Shown: positions 1 through 8,585, numbered from the stretch's first letter. The stretch: DNA of 64,000 bases from CBINFS01 sp966250015 (GCA_966250015.1 CBINFS010000014.1:25898-89897), one strand, 5' to 3'. Made by a program: numbers and translations. Notes: generated by a model from the sequence alone, not told the origin.

Positions 1-1798
1 CGTACCGGCAGCTTCCTCGCTCGTCGCCACACAGCTCGAATCCGATCGGCATCGTGTGCCCGTAGGCAACCAGCGATCCCTCCACGTCCTCGAACGCCAC
101 CCTGACGTGGTCTCCTTCTCGGGTAGCACTGACTGGTGACGGACCCGATGGGGGGATCGGTTCGCCATAGACCACGCGAGACGCCGCCCGCGCAAGCCTT
201 CGCCCGACCTCCTGCTTGTTGGGTGGGTGGACGTCGTAAGCGCTCCCGATGTCGATCGTCACGACGTACGCAGCGTATGGGTCTTCGAGTGTGGCGAGCC
301 GTTGCGCCTCCCTCACCTCCGCCCAGCCGGATTCGGACGGCTTAGTCGGTGGGCGCCCGTAATTCGCAAGCTGGACCACCAGGACCGGTAAATCCGCCCC
401 GAACTGTTCCCGCCACTGGGAGATGAGCGCCTCGAGCTGTTCCCTGTACTCACCGGCCTCCCCGGTATTGGACTCGCCCTGGTACCACACGGCGCCGCTT
501 ATCCCGTAATCGCGTAACGGGGCGACCATCGCGTTGTGCAGCGTCGACCGTCCCCCGACCGATTCCCACGGCGCCCGTGGTGGAAAGCCTTTCGAGTCCG
601 ATGCAGCCCGGTACTGCCACGTATCCAACGGCACCGTGCTGCCATCCTCAAAAAGCAACGCCCGCTTCGAAGGATCGCCGACCATCCCCCCGGAGCCGTA
701 CGTGTTGAGCACGTTCACCACCACGACGTTTTCGCCCGCCGTCAAGTGCCCGGCAGGGATCGTATAGGTTCGTTCGGTGCCATAGCCAAACGTGTTACCC
801 ACCACCTTCCCATTGATCCACGTCTGGTCCACTTCGTCGATTCCTCCGAGCGATAGCTCGGCCTCCTGCTGCGCCTGTTCCTCGGTCAGGTCGAACGTCG
901 CACGGTACCACACCATCCCCGTGTAGCCGCGCATCCCCGGTACGTCCCATTCATTCCAGTCGCCCAGGCCTTCGGGGGCAGGAGGCCAGTCGATTCCGGC
1001 TTGCGGCTCCCAGGGCTCGGTGTTGCCGTTTTCCGATTTCCACCACGTCTCCCACTTTTCACCGAAGGCCTGCTGCGCCGCGCGCTCGTCCTCGTTGTAA
1101 AGGCTCAGCAGCCGCAGGTCGTCGTCGTACTTCCCTGTGCCGGCAAGGGCTTCTTGGCTCATCCAGGCGCGGATGTCCGACCCGCCCCAGGAGCTGTTGA
1201 TCAGACCAACCGGAACGTCACGCACCCGCGCAACCTCCCGGGCGAAGTAGTAGCACGTGGCAGTCCAGTTGGGAACCGTCTCCGGGCTGGCAACCTCCCA
1301 ACGGACGGGCGGCACGAGTGTATCACGAGGTGCAGTCGCCGAAGCCTGGGTGACCTTGAGCAGGCGGATGCGGTCGTTCGTGGCACTCCGGATCTCCGAC
1401 GGCGCGTTCAGCGACCGGCTGACCTGCAGCTCCATGTTCGACTGCCCGGAACAGAAGAAAACGTCGCCGACGAGCAAGTCATTTATGGATTGACTCCGGC
1501 CTCCGCTCGATCGGACTTCCAGCGCGTAGGGACCGCCTGCCTCCATGGGCGGCAGCGAAACGGACCATTTACCCTCCGAGTCGGCTGTGACTGTCGCCTC
1601 ATCTCCCGCCAGACTGACCGTTATCTCCTCCCCCGGAGCAGCTTTCCCCCACAGGCTTATCGGCTTCCCTCGCTGCAAGACGGCGTGATCGCCGAAGACC
1701 GTGTTCAGAAGTGAAGAGGACTGGCTGAAGCCGCTCGTTGGCAGGATCCAGAACACGCACGCTGCCAGGAAGACCGTTCGGAAACAAACGTGGTCCAT
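1..1798 (-). CDS. Sialate O-acetylesterase-like protein (SASA family), 3' end cut by window edge
   Basis: Translated from the ATG at 1798, this frame stays open for about 599 residues and runs off the left edge, so the C-terminus is missing. The N-terminus (CFRTVFLAACVFWILPTSGF) is a signal peptide, placing the enzyme in the periplasm or outside the cell. The SGNH-hydrolase nucleophile motif CSGQSNME puts the serine near residue 120. A WYQGESNTGEAGEY block and a later DVHPPNK block, the usual Asp-x-x-His site, complete the esterase signature. A jelly-roll-like insert (about residues 290-400) is typical of the family. The enzyme removes O-acetyl groups from sugars. Next to a CE15 esterase, 5 bp away and upstream, and a GH30, the substrate is more likely acetylated xylan than sialic acid (inference). 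The start directly follows the upstream stop, so the two genes are probably co-transcribed. Confidence 0.88.
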   Translation of the reverse strand, partial: MDHVCFRTVFLAACVFWILPTSGFSQSSSLLNTVFGDHAVLQRGKPISLWGKAAPGEEITVSLAGDEATVTADSEGKWSVSLPPMEAGGPYALEVRSSGGRSQSINDLLVGDVFFCSGQSNMELQVSRSLNAPSEIRSATNDRIRLLKVTQASATAPRDTLVPPVRWEVASPETVPNWTATCYYFAREVARVRDVPVGLINSSWGGSDIRAWMSQEALAGTGKYDDDLRLLSLYNEDERAAQQAFGEKWETWWKSENGNTEPWEPQAGIDWPPAPEGLGDWNEWDVPGMRGYTGMVWYRATFDLTEEQAQQEAELSLGGIDEVDQTWINGKVVGNTFGYGTERTYTIPAGHLTAGENVVVVNVLNTYGSGGMVGDPSKRALLFEDGSTVPLDTWQYRAASDSKGFPPRAPWESVGGRSTLHNAMVAPLRDYGISGAVWYQGESNTGEAGEYREQLEALISQWREQFGADLPVLVVQLANYGRPPTKPSESGWAEVREAQRLATLEDPYAAYVVTIDIGSAYDVHPPNKQEVGRRLARAASRVVYGEPIPPSGPSPVSATREGDHVRVAFEDVEGSLVAYGHTMPIGFELCGDERGSCRY

Positions 1799-1803
1799 CT
1801 GTA

Positions 1804-3279
1804 TCAACGTTCTATCGGTGTATAGCCGAGTTTCTCATTGGCCCATTCGATGAAGTACTTCATGTTGGACCGGTCCTCGTGCCCTCCGTCGTGTTGCCGC
1901 CAGGCCAGCTCACCGTCGAGAAGCCCGGTGTTGACGGGCGGCATCGTCGCAGTGCGGTAGTCTTCCTCCACCCCTATCCCTCGCGCGCCCAAAAGGCGAT
2001 AGACCGGCTCCGCGGCGACGACCGCCATGAAACTGCCCTGCTGGTCGAGCCACAGCGCATCCCCTTTCTCTGGAATCCCGTAGCTGATGAAGATGGGGCG
2101 CGGCGCGCACAACGCAATCAGCTCGTGTGAATCGACAGGCAGATCGTTTGCATCCATCCGGCCGAAGGTGGATTCCTCAGCGCCGTATTTCAGATAATTG
2201 CCCGCCATCCAGTGGTATTCGCCCGAGCCGGTGAGGTTTTCGACGGCCTCGCCGAAGTTCCGCCGATGCAGGGTAGCGCCTCCCTTGCCGGACGATCCGA
2301 TCAAGGCCACCGCGAATCGCGGCTCGAAGGCCATCGCGACCAGCGCCGCCTTGCCATACCGTGAAACGCCTTCGATACCAACCTTTTGGGCGTCGACAGC
2401 CGGATCTGTCTCCAGATAATCCAGCCCACGGGCGGCGCCCCACGCCCACGCCCGGAGCGCTCCCCAGTCGTCGGGCTTCCGCGGACGGCCCTTATTGACG
2501 AGCCCGATGATGCCTTTCGTCAGCCCTGCGCCATTGTCCGCCTGGATGCTGGCCGGGTTGATGTACGCGTATCCCCACCCGGCGGCGATCAACTGCTCGG
2601 TGGATGGAGGAACGCCGGCGGGCGCCCAAGGTGGTTCTGCCCGAGTGGCCGAATCGGCCGGTCCAGGCAACGACATGTCCCAGCCGCCAAACATCATGAG
2701 GACCGGGACCGGATGTGCCACGTTGGCCGGTGTGACCAGCGTCATCTCGATTTCGACGCTGATGGCCGGGTAGGCCGAGTTGTCGACTCGCCCCACGAGC
2801 TGCTTCCCGATCACCGGGATGCCGCCGTCCACCCCATCGCTCGATTGCTGAACCACCGCCCACGTGACTTCAGGCACGTCCTCCGGAATTCGCCCGTATA
2901 CCTCCCGCTCGAAATCCTCGACGATCTCCGGGCGCCGCTCGTTCCACCACGTCTCGGCCGTGGTGACCTTCCGCCCGTCCTTCAGCGTCAGCGCGTCCGG
3001 AAGTTCCGGATACGGATTCGCCTTATCCGGATCGTAGTTGGCGGCGCCCGGCGTGCCCGGTGCGGCCCAGCCGTCTGCGCCCGGACGCAGCTTCACGATG
3101 CCGAGCTGCTCCATCATGTTTTGGTGGTCCTGCTCGGTCGTCCACTCGACAGGTTCAGACGTGTCCCGCTCACCCTCCTGCCCGAACGCGGGATCCACGA
3201 GCCAGACCGAAACAGCCAGCACGCACAAGGCCGGCCACCATCGGGCAGCTTGTCTGATCGGGCAGCGGTTAGGGTTCAT
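1804..3279 (-). CDS. CE15-like 4-O-methyl-glucuronoyl methylesterase
   Basis: A 491-residue exported protein with a signal peptide ending near AFGQ (residue 34). The alpha/beta-hydrolase core carries GVSRYGKAAL at 304-313, matching the CE15 nucleophile motif G-x-S-R-x-G-K with Ser306. SSGKGGATLHRR follows where family members hold the catalytic acid, and HDGGHED (His467) supplies the likely catalytic histidine. CE15 enzymes cut ester bonds between glucuronoyl groups of xylan and lignin alcohols. The gene lies 5 bp upstream of the acetylesterase start and downstream of a GH30 gene on the same strand, consistent with a xylan-debranching locus. Substrate assignment is from family and context only. 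A related 'acetylxylan esterase' annotation is the main alternative. Confidence 0.8.
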   Translation of the reverse strand: MNPNRCPIRQAARWWPALCVLAVSVWLVDPAFGQEGERDTSEPVEWTTEQDHQNMMEQLGIVKLRPGADGWAAPGTPGAANYDPDKANPYPELPDALTLKDGRKVTTAETWWNERRPEIVEDFEREVYGRIPEDVPEVTWAVVQQSSDGVDGGIPVIGKQLVGRVDNSAYPAISVEIEMTLVTPANVAHPVPVLMMFGGWDMSLPGPADSATRAEPPWAPAGVPPSTEQLIAAGWGYAYINPASIQADNGAGLTKGIIGLVNKGRPRKPDDWGALRAWAWGAARGLDYLETDPAVDAQKVGIEGVSRYGKAALVAMAFEPRFAVALIGSSGKGGATLHRRNFGEAVENLTGSGEYHWMAGNYLKYGAEESTFGRMDANDLPVDSHELIALCAPRPIFISYGIPEKGDALWLDQQGSFMAVVAAEPVYRLLGARGIGVEEDYRTATMPPVNTGLLDGELAWRQHDGGHEDRSNMKYFIEWANEKLGYTPIER

Positions 3280-3390
3280 GGAACCGTCCGGAAAAGTGGG
3301 TGGAACATGTTGAAGATTTGGGGTACCCGAGAACGAGGTGGAAAATATAGAAATAAAGTCATATTATGAATTACAGGCCACCAAAAAGTG

Positions 3391-3420
3391 TTGAGCCCTC
3401 ACCGGGATTCGAGCCCCTGC
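3391..3420 (-). other. tRNA 3'-end-like fragment (T-arm remnant)
   Basis: On the minus strand the segment reads like a T-arm (GGGGCTCGAATCCC) followed by GGTGAGGGCTCA, resembling the 3' part of a tRNA acceptor stem. No D-arm or anticodon arm lies upstream, because a terminator hairpin and the 3' end of the GH30 gene occupy that space. It may be a trace of a past integration at a tRNA gene, or a chance match. Confidence 0.3.
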
Positions 3421-3426
3421 TGCCCG

Positions 3427-3468
3427 AAAAAAATGCACGCTGACCACGAAGATCAGCGTGCATTTTTG
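3427..3468. terminator. Bidirectional intrinsic terminator after the GH30 gene
   Basis: A perfect 15-bp stem joins 3429-3443 (AAAAATGCACGCTGA) to 3453-3467 around a 9-nt loop. A-rich and T-rich flanks give a U-tract in both directions. It lies 42 bp past the GH30 stop and separates that gene from the CE15 gene's transcription unit. Confidence 0.85.
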
Positions 3469-3509
3469 GTTCAACCAAAAACGGTTTGTACGGCCTTCAG
3501 GGTCAGATC

Positions 3510-4973
3510 CTATTTTTGCTTCCCGTAGAGGGTCACGATGCTTTCCGCAGGCATCAGAATCGACGTACCCGCTCCCTCCACCGCAACGGCCTCGAGCTGC
3601 TTCACGTCCTCCGTCGCCGACGTGCGGTAGACGTCGAACGACGACACCCCCTCGATGCCCGACAGGTTGATCTGCACGTCCTGATCCGCTTCGGTGGGAT
3701 TGATGAGCACGATCGTGACGGTCTTCTCCTCCGGGTGCACGTACGCGCTCGCCTTCACGACGTCGTTATCCGGTGACGCGTCGATACGGACGGCTCCCGG
3801 GCGGATAAACAGGCTGAAGTGCCGGATGGCGTGCGTCTTTTTCGTTTTCTGGTCCAGCACCATGAGCTCGTGCGTCGACGCTTCGAAGCCGGTCACCTGC
3901 CACGGCACGAACGCCGATGCGTGGCCGCTGACGAATGCATAGTGCGCGGCCGCTGCCACACCGGTCAGCGGCTCCGGCCACTCGTGCCCGCCCGTGCCGC
4001 CCTCCGTCACCCAGTACGGACGGCCGAGGTCGGCGACGAGCTCGCGGAACTGGGCTGAGGCGTCCTGGCTAAGGTCGGCCGTGAAGCCATCGGTGTACCC
4101 GTGGGTGGCAAACACGTCGATCTGAGCAGCGGCACGCGGATTGGACATGTAGGCGTCGAGGTACACCCTGTTCGACGCCGTGAAATAGCCGCCCGTCATC
4201 GTCTCGGGGCCGTAGATGAGCACGTGCCTGTACCCCTCGGCTTCGAGTTGCTCGCCGAGCATCGCCGTGATCGTGGCGAGCTCCGGCGCCGTCCACAGAC
4301 AGCTCTCGAACCGCTGCGTGAACATCGGCTCGTTGGCCGGACTGACGGCATCGAGCGGAATGCCCTCGGCGTCGAAGAGCTTCACCACCTCGACCATCCA
4401 CTTCACGAAGTGCGGGTAATACTCGGGCAGCACCCGGTTGACGGCCGGCTCACCGTCGATGACGTACTCCGACGGATCGTCCAGCGCGCCGGAATCGAGG
4501 TCGGTGATCGCATTGTTCGCCTTCATCCAGGCCGGAGGCGACCAGACCGTGCCGATGAGCTTGAAGTCCGGATTGATCTTCCTGAACGCCTTGGCCACCT
4601 CAAAGTAAATCTCGAAACGTGAGATCGTCCGGTCGAAGTCCTCGTACGAAATGTCCTCCCAGTTCTCGACCTTCTGGGGCAGCGTCGGCCCCCAGAGGTT
4701 CAGCCGCAGGAAGTTGAAGCCGAGGTCTTTCGTGTAGATCTCGTGGAACTCGGGGGTGCGGTTGAACTCGTTCATCCGGTCGGACCATGTGACGAGCGCC
4801 GTGCCGAATCCCTCGATCGTCTGGTATTTCGTTCCGGCGTCGACCGTGATGGTAACCGAACCCTCCGGAGCCCCTTCCCCGGCGTCGGACTGCGCATCCT
4901 TGCAGCCGTTTAGTGGGACGGAAAGAAAAAGTACAATGCCGAATTGGCTGATCGTGCGAAGGAAGCACCTCAT
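3510..4973 (-). CDS. GH30 family glycoside hydrolase, lipoprotein (xylanase/glucosidase type)
   Basis: A clan GH-A (beta/alpha)8 hydrolase with a C-terminal beta-sandwich. From the ATG at 4973 the protein has 487 residues and a lipoprotein signal with lipobox LNGC (Cys24). This start is preferred over an in-frame one 27 codons upstream, which would bury the signal peptide. VSPANEP gives the acid/base Glu215, followed by FESCLWT as in GH30 relatives. WVTEGG gives the nucleophile Glu324. GH30 members include glucuronoxylanases, beta-glucosidases and endo-1,6-glucanases. The subfamily cannot be fixed by eye, but the neighbouring CE15 and acetylesterase genes favour glucuronoxylan. It probably sits on the cell surface or faces the periplasm through its lipid anchor. 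A terminator follows, so it is likely its own transcription unit. Confidence 0.87.
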   Translation of the reverse strand: MRCFLRTISQFGIVLFLSVPLNGCKDAQSDAGEGAPEGSVTITVDAGTKYQTIEGFGTALVTWSDRMNEFNRTPEFHEIYTKDLGFNFLRLNLWGPTLPQKVENWEDISYEDFDRTISRFEIYFEVAKAFRKINPDFKLIGTVWSPPAWMKANNAITDLDSGALDDPSEYVIDGEPAVNRVLPEYYPHFVKWMVEVVKLFDAEGIPLDAVSPANEPMFTQRFESCLWTAPELATITAMLGEQLEAEGYRHVLIYGPETMTGGYFTASNRVYLDAYMSNPRAAAQIDVFATHGYTDGFTADLSQDASAQFRELVADLGRPYWVTEGGTGGHEWPEPLTGVAAAAHYAFVSGHASAFVPWQVTGFEASTHELMVLDQKTKKTHAIRHFSLFIRPGAVRIDASPDNDVVKASAYVHPEEKTVTIVLINPTEADQDVQINLSGIEGVSSFDVYRTSATEDVKQLEAVAVEGAGTSILMPAESIVTLYGKQK

Positions 4974-5184
4974 GGAAAGCAGTAGGGTAAGGATTGAGAA
5001 ATCAAGCGTAAAATGCCGCTCGTGAACGCCATCATGGTCATGCAAAGACCACACTAACTATAGGACGGCTGACCACCCCCCTTCCACTAAACGCTTCAAA
5101 AAGATAAGCCCTCCACCCTGCTCCGGATTATCGTTCAGCCGCCGATACACGCGAAATGCATACGAGCCGGGACAAAACGAAATC

Positions 5185-5205
5185 AGCCGTACGCACCGTA
5201 CGGCT
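5185..5205 (-). terminator. Hairpin terminator after the small coiled-coil membrane gene
   Basis: A 9-bp perfect stem (AGCCGTACG / CGTACGGCT) with a 3-nt loop. In the minus direction it is followed by GATTTCGTTTTG. It lies about 50 bp past the stop of the gene ending at 5254. Confidence 0.6.
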
Positions 5206-5253
5206 GCTTCAATACACAAGAAGTGACAAATCGAGATGAGACTCCCCTGGCAA

Positions 5254-5619
5254 TCACTGCACGCGCCGCCTCTGCCGCATGGCCGGCTCCTCTTCCCGCT
5301 CGGCATTCGGCAACCGAGCGGAAAAATCCTCCTCGTGCTCCGTCAACAGGCCTTTAGCCGTTTCGCCCACCTTCTCCTGCAACGACTGAACCTGACTCTC
5401 CAGCGCTTCCAGCCGATTTTCAAACGCCCGCGTGGCCTCTTCAACCGACTTTTTGATGACGGCCTCCAGCTCACTCACCGTAAGGCTGTTGGATACGTCC
5501 TTACGAGACTTCGAATGCTTGAATTTGGTGGACTGATACCAGTAGGCATACAACAAGGACGATAGGAGCGCCAGGAGCAACGTCCCAAAAACAATGGCCA
5601 CAGTCGGATCGAACTGCAT
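5254..5619 (-). CDS. Small single-pass membrane protein with coiled coil, unknown function
   Basis: A 121-residue protein. Residues 5-27 (VAIVFGTLLLALLSSLLYAY) form one membrane helix. Residues about 45-95 are a heptad-rich coiled coil (VIKKSVEEATRAFENRLEAL...), and the tail is charged and ends in RQRRRVQ. The shape resembles the phage-shock PspB type or a small cytoplasmic-facing scaffold, but no family motif is recognised. It is encoded alone, between tRNA-Leu (on the same strand, upstream) and a terminator. Confidence 0.6.
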   Translation of the reverse strand: MQFDPTVAIVFGTLLLALLSSLLYAYWYQSTKFKHSKSRKDVSNSLTVSELEAVIKKSVEEATRAFENRLEALESQVQSLQEKVGETAKGLLTEHEEDFSARLPNAEREEEPAMRQRRRVQ

Positions 5620-5734
5620 AGCAACACCTCCCCGCGGGTAGTTCAGCTAGCGTTGGATACGAGAAGGCAGAGGCGGGGTTTCGGGGAAGGGCTGTGCGGC
5701 CTGGCCAGACGAAGAACGAATCGAAGGCGATTTA

Positions 5735-5771
5735 AACAAAAAGGCCTGAGCAAGTCCGCCCAAGCCTTTGA
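5735..5771 (-). terminator. Terminator downstream of tRNA-Leu
   Basis: On the minus strand, AAAGGCTTG and CAGGCCTTT form a 9-bp stem with one mismatch, followed by TTGTTT. It starts about 8 bases past the tRNA 3' end. Confidence 0.7.
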
Positions 5772-5778
5772 AGTGTCG

Positions 5779-5861
5779 TACCCGGGGAGGGACTCGAACC
5801 CTCACGTCCGCGAGGACATACGATTTTGAGTCGCATGCGTCTACCATTCCGCCACCCGGGC
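5779..5861 (-). tRNA. tRNA-Leu (anticodon CAA)
   Basis: The 83-nt gene folds as a class II tRNA. The acceptor GCCCGGG pairs with CCCGGGT. The D-arm is GTGGCGGAATGGTAGACGC. The anticodon arm has loop CTCAAAA (anticodon CAA, reading UUG). It has a long variable arm (TGTCCTCGCGGACG), and the T-arm is GAGGGTTCGAGTCCCTC. The discriminator is A and the CCA end is not encoded. An intrinsic terminator follows. Confidence 0.97.
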
Positions 5862-6015
5862 AGGGTGTTTGTCACGGTGTATACGTCGGAAACGCGTTTT
5901 TGTCTCTCGGAAACCCGTTTCTCCGTCAAAAACCTGCGGCGGGGCCAATATAAAACAGGTTAGCCCCCAATTTCCATTACCCTTCCGTGAATGAATTCAG
6001 AACGGGCATACCGTA

Positions 6016-6897
6016 CTAAATGTGCCGGATCGGGTAGCGCCAGTTGGGGCGGGCGGCGAGGGCGTTGGTGATCCGGTAGCGGTGGCACATGGTGGGGTCC
6101 GCTTCGTAGCAGGTCAGGGCTACCCGCCTTTGCTCTTCGAGCAGGTCCACGATCTTCTCCAGGTACTCGCCGCGTTGGGGAAGCATTTCGCGCTCGTACT
6201 CCTCGAAGAGCCTCTGGTAGTCTTCCGGCGAATCGAGGTCGGTTCGTTTCGACGCGTCGATCCCGAGCTCCGGCATCGGGACGTACCGAATGCCCACCTT
6301 TTCGACGGCGTCCTGAAGCTGGCGCCTGGAAAACCCGTACTTGCGGCTGATCGGGTTCTGCCGCACGTCGCACAGGACCTTTACGTCGGCGTCGAAGAGC
6401 TCGTTCAGGTAAGATTCGAGCGATTTGCCTTCGTACCCGATCGTCGACAGCTCAGCCTCCTTGCGATGTGGTTTAGCCCGACGTACCCGCTCCAGATCTT
6501 CGCCCGACACCACTTCGTCGAGGTATTCAAGGTTGATGGCGTAATACGGGTGCTCTTTCGCTATCACCTCCATCAAGGCCTTTCCCCGCAGAGGACCAAA
6601 TTGGCTGACGTGCGCCTGTAGGCTCTGCTGGTCCTCGGCGGTCAGCTCGCCCTGGTAGTCCTTTCCCGGCGGGGCCGACCAGCCGTCGCCCCCGTTCAGC
6701 AGGCCCTTTTTGATCATCGGCTCCCGGTCCGCCTCCGCACTGAACGAGTAGGGGCCGGATTTGTACGGGACGAAGTCGTACGCCGGCTCGGACAGGGTGC
6801 GCGTAAAGAGGAACAGGTGGGCCTGGAAATCTTCACTGCCAAGCTCTCCGCCGAGCGCCTGCAGCAGGGCCAGGATCACTTTTCTACGGTAAAACAA
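6016..6897 (-). CDS. DUF488 family protein with N-terminal extension domain
   Basis: The 293-residue protein has two parts. Residues about 150-293 are a DUF488 domain: it begins STIGYEGKSLESYL, continues through DVRQNPISRKYGFSRRQL, and ends with the conserved LTCYEADPTMCHR. Residues 1-145 are helical and contain YDFVPYKSGPYSF, which recalls the 'YGPYS' block of Panacea/SocA-type antitoxin domains (a resemblance only). DUF488 proteins have no settled biochemical role and are often found near mobile or defence genes. The gene is transcribed alone, divergent from the Tat-exported isomerase-like gene; the 167-bp gap between them must hold both promoters. Confidence 0.8.
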   Translation of the reverse strand: MFYRRKVILALLQALGGELGSEDFQAHLFLFTRTLSEPAYDFVPYKSGPYSFSAEADREPMIKKGLLNGGDGWSAPPGKDYQGELTAEDQQSLQAHVSQFGPLRGKALMEVIAKEHPYYAINLEYLDEVVSGEDLERVRRAKPHRKEAELSTIGYEGKSLESYLNELFDADVKVLCDVRQNPISRKYGFSRRQLQDAVEKVGIRYVPMPELGIDASKRTDLDSPEDYQRLFEEYEREMLPQRGEYLEKIVDLLEEQRRVALTCYEADPTMCHRYRITNALAARPNWRYPIRHI

Positions 6898-7064
6898 GGC
6901 TCTATCCGGATCAGGTTATGTGCATCAGGGTGTATGCGTGAGAATATGTACCCGGCGCGTATGAAGCAACCGCCGAAGACGCAGGATTTCTTCGCGTATC
7001 GTGCCCCGGCCGGTTTTGCCGTACATTACGTTTCCGAATCCGTCCGTACTAAATCCATGCACCC

Positions 7065-7994
7065 ATGAAGCGAAGAGAGTTCTTTCAAACGGCTGCCACG
7101 GCAGGCTTGGGGCTCGGCTTGATGCCGGCCGGCGTCTCAAATGCGTCCAGTGCTCCCGTCCGTAAGAATCGGATCGGCGTCTCCACGTACTCCTTCTGGC
7201 GGTTCGAGGGCCCGAAGGAGAACTACCCCATCGAGTACTGCATCGACCGCGCGGCCGAAATGGGCTTCGACGGCGTCGAGATCCTCCACCGGCAGATGGC
7301 TTCGGAGGACAACAGCTACCTGCAAGAGCTGAAGAGAAGAGCGTTCACCAATGGCATCGACCTGATGGGCTTCTCGACCCATCAGGGATTCGTTTACCCC
7401 GACGAGGCCCAGCGGAAGAAGAACGTCGAAGATACGATCCACCAGATCGAGCTGGCCTACACGCTCGGCATCCCGACCATGCGGTTGAATACGGGCCGCT
7501 GGGGCACGACGGCGTCGTTCGACGACCTGATGGCCAACCGCGGCATCGAGCCGCCGCTCGAAGGGTACAACGAAGACCAGGCGTTCGACTGGGTCATCTC
7601 CTCCATCGAACAGATCCTCCCCAAGGCCGAAGAGTGCGGCGTGCTGCTCGGCCTCGAGAACCACTGGGGCCTCGGCCGCACCCCCGAGGGCGTCCTCCGG
7701 ATCGTCGAGGCGATCGATTCGCCCTGGCTCCAGGTCACGCTCGACACGGGCAACTTCCTCGAGGACCCCTACGACCGCCTCGAGCTCCTCGCTCCCCGCA
7801 CCATCCTGCTCCAGGCGAAAACGTACTACGGCGGCGGAAAGTGGTACACCCTCGAGCTCGACTACGGCCGCATCGCCGAAATCATGCGTCGGCACAACTT
7901 CACGGGATACGTCTCGCTCGAATTCGAAGGAAACGAGGACCCGGAGACGGCCATTCCGAAAAGCCTTGAGGTCCTGAGAAAAGCCTTCGGATAG
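7065..7994 (+). CDS. Tat-exported sugar phosphate isomerase/epimerase-like TIM barrel
   Basis: A 309-residue protein starting MKRREFFQTAATAGLGLGL, a twin-arginine-like signal (KRREF plus hydrophobic stretch), so it should be exported folded. The mature part is an AP-endonuclease-2/xylose-isomerase-like TIM barrel: IGVSTYSFWRF, GFDGVEILH, GVLLGLENHWG, LDTGNF and GYVSLEFEG carry the usual metal-binding Glu, Asp and His positions. Such proteins often partner with Gfo/Idh/MocA oxidoreductases in sugar oxidation and epimerisation, and one lies 53 kb away in this window. The substrate is unknown. It converges on the clamp-like gene with 9 bp between the stops. Confidence 0.85.
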   Translation: MKRREFFQTAATAGLGLGLMPAGVSNASSAPVRKNRIGVSTYSFWRFEGPKENYPIEYCIDRAAEMGFDGVEILHRQMASEDNSYLQELKRRAFTNGIDLMGFSTHQGFVYPDEAQRKKNVEDTIHQIELAYTLGIPTMRLNTGRWGTTASFDDLMANRGIEPPLEGYNEDQAFDWVISSIEQILPKAEECGVLLGLENHWGLGRTPEGVLRIVEAIDSPWLQVTLDTGNFLEDPYDRLELLAPRTILLQAKTYYGGGKWYTLELDYGRIAEIMRRHNFTGYVSLEFEGNEDPETAIPKSLEVLRKAFG

Positions 7995-8003
7995 ACCGAC
8001 CGT

Positions 8004-8585
8004 TCATCCCTCGCGGAGTCCGTCCAGCGTGATCGACCGGGCGATGACGAGCGAGCGGACGTCGCCCGGCGTCACGCCGTACGGCGCGAGAATGGCCGCC
8101 GCCTCACCGAGGGCACGCTCGAGCCGTTCTTCGGCCGCCCTGACGGCCTCGAGCAGGTTCCGCCGCTCGAGCTCGTCGTCGCTCAGCTGCCTGCCGAGCC
8201 TGATGAGGTCCTCGTCGCGGTGGTTCATCGGCAGGTCGACCTCCCGCTGATCCTCCGGATGGACGAGCTTGATCGCCGTGTGCCGGAGGCGCACTTCGCC
8301 AAACTGTATCGAACCCGCATTGAATGCCATGTACAGCTCTTTAGACCGGTGCGACTTGGCAAGATCCAGCAGGATGAAGAACGGGAGCACCACCGTCCCG
8401 TATTTGTCGGCGCTGCAGGCAACTCGATACTGGACCCCAATCCCGGAAAGCAACATTTCGTCGGGTTTGATCCGTATTTCAAGCATGTAGGCGAGCCGGG
8501 CTCTACGGCTTCTCGAAATGGTCGCACCGATCTTTTTCAGTGCATCGAGCAGCTCCGCCGGGTCGCATTTGACGTGTAAAGGCAT
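8004..8585 (-). CDS. Hypothetical protein resembling a single DnaN (sliding clamp) domain
   Basis: A 193-residue protein from the ATG at 8585; a GTG 30 bp upstream would lie inside a hairpin. No annotated family is certain. Residues about 1-105 follow the pattern of beta-clamp domain 1: an ELLDALKKIGATISR helix, then LAYMLEIRI, MLLSGIGVQYRV, GTVVLPFFILLDLAKS and SIQFGEVRLRHTAIKLV. These match in order the clamp blocks 'LL.AL..v', 'L.LtgTDLE' and 'vPar.LldI.r'. A full clamp has three such domains; here a charged helical tail (about 110-190, RAAEERLERALGEAA) replaces the others. This is a by-eye fold inference. The gene is the last of a leftward trio with the ARPP-1 protein and the WYL regulator. 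Confidence 0.55.
   Translation of the reverse strand: MPLHVKCDPAELLDALKKIGATISRSRRARLAYMLEIRIKPDEMLLSGIGVQYRVACSADKYGTVVLPFFILLDLAKSHRSKELYMAFNAGSIQFGEVRLRHTAIKLVHPEDQREVDLPMNHRDEDLIRLGRQLSDDELERRNLLEAVRAAEERLERALGEAAAILAPYGVTPGDVRSLVIARSITLDGLREG

Noticed and set aside
1001..1714. Plus-strand open frame of 237 codons
   Set aside because: Antisense to the acetylesterase, which is clearly coding through GQSNME and DVHPPNK.
2386..3369. Plus-strand open frame of 327 codons
   Set aside because: Antisense to the CE15-like esterase and Arg-rich, typical of a high-GC shadow frame.
4974..5054. 27-codon N-terminal extension of the GH30 gene
   Set aside because: It would place charged residues before the lipoprotein signal; the internal ATG at 4973 gives a normal signal with lipobox.
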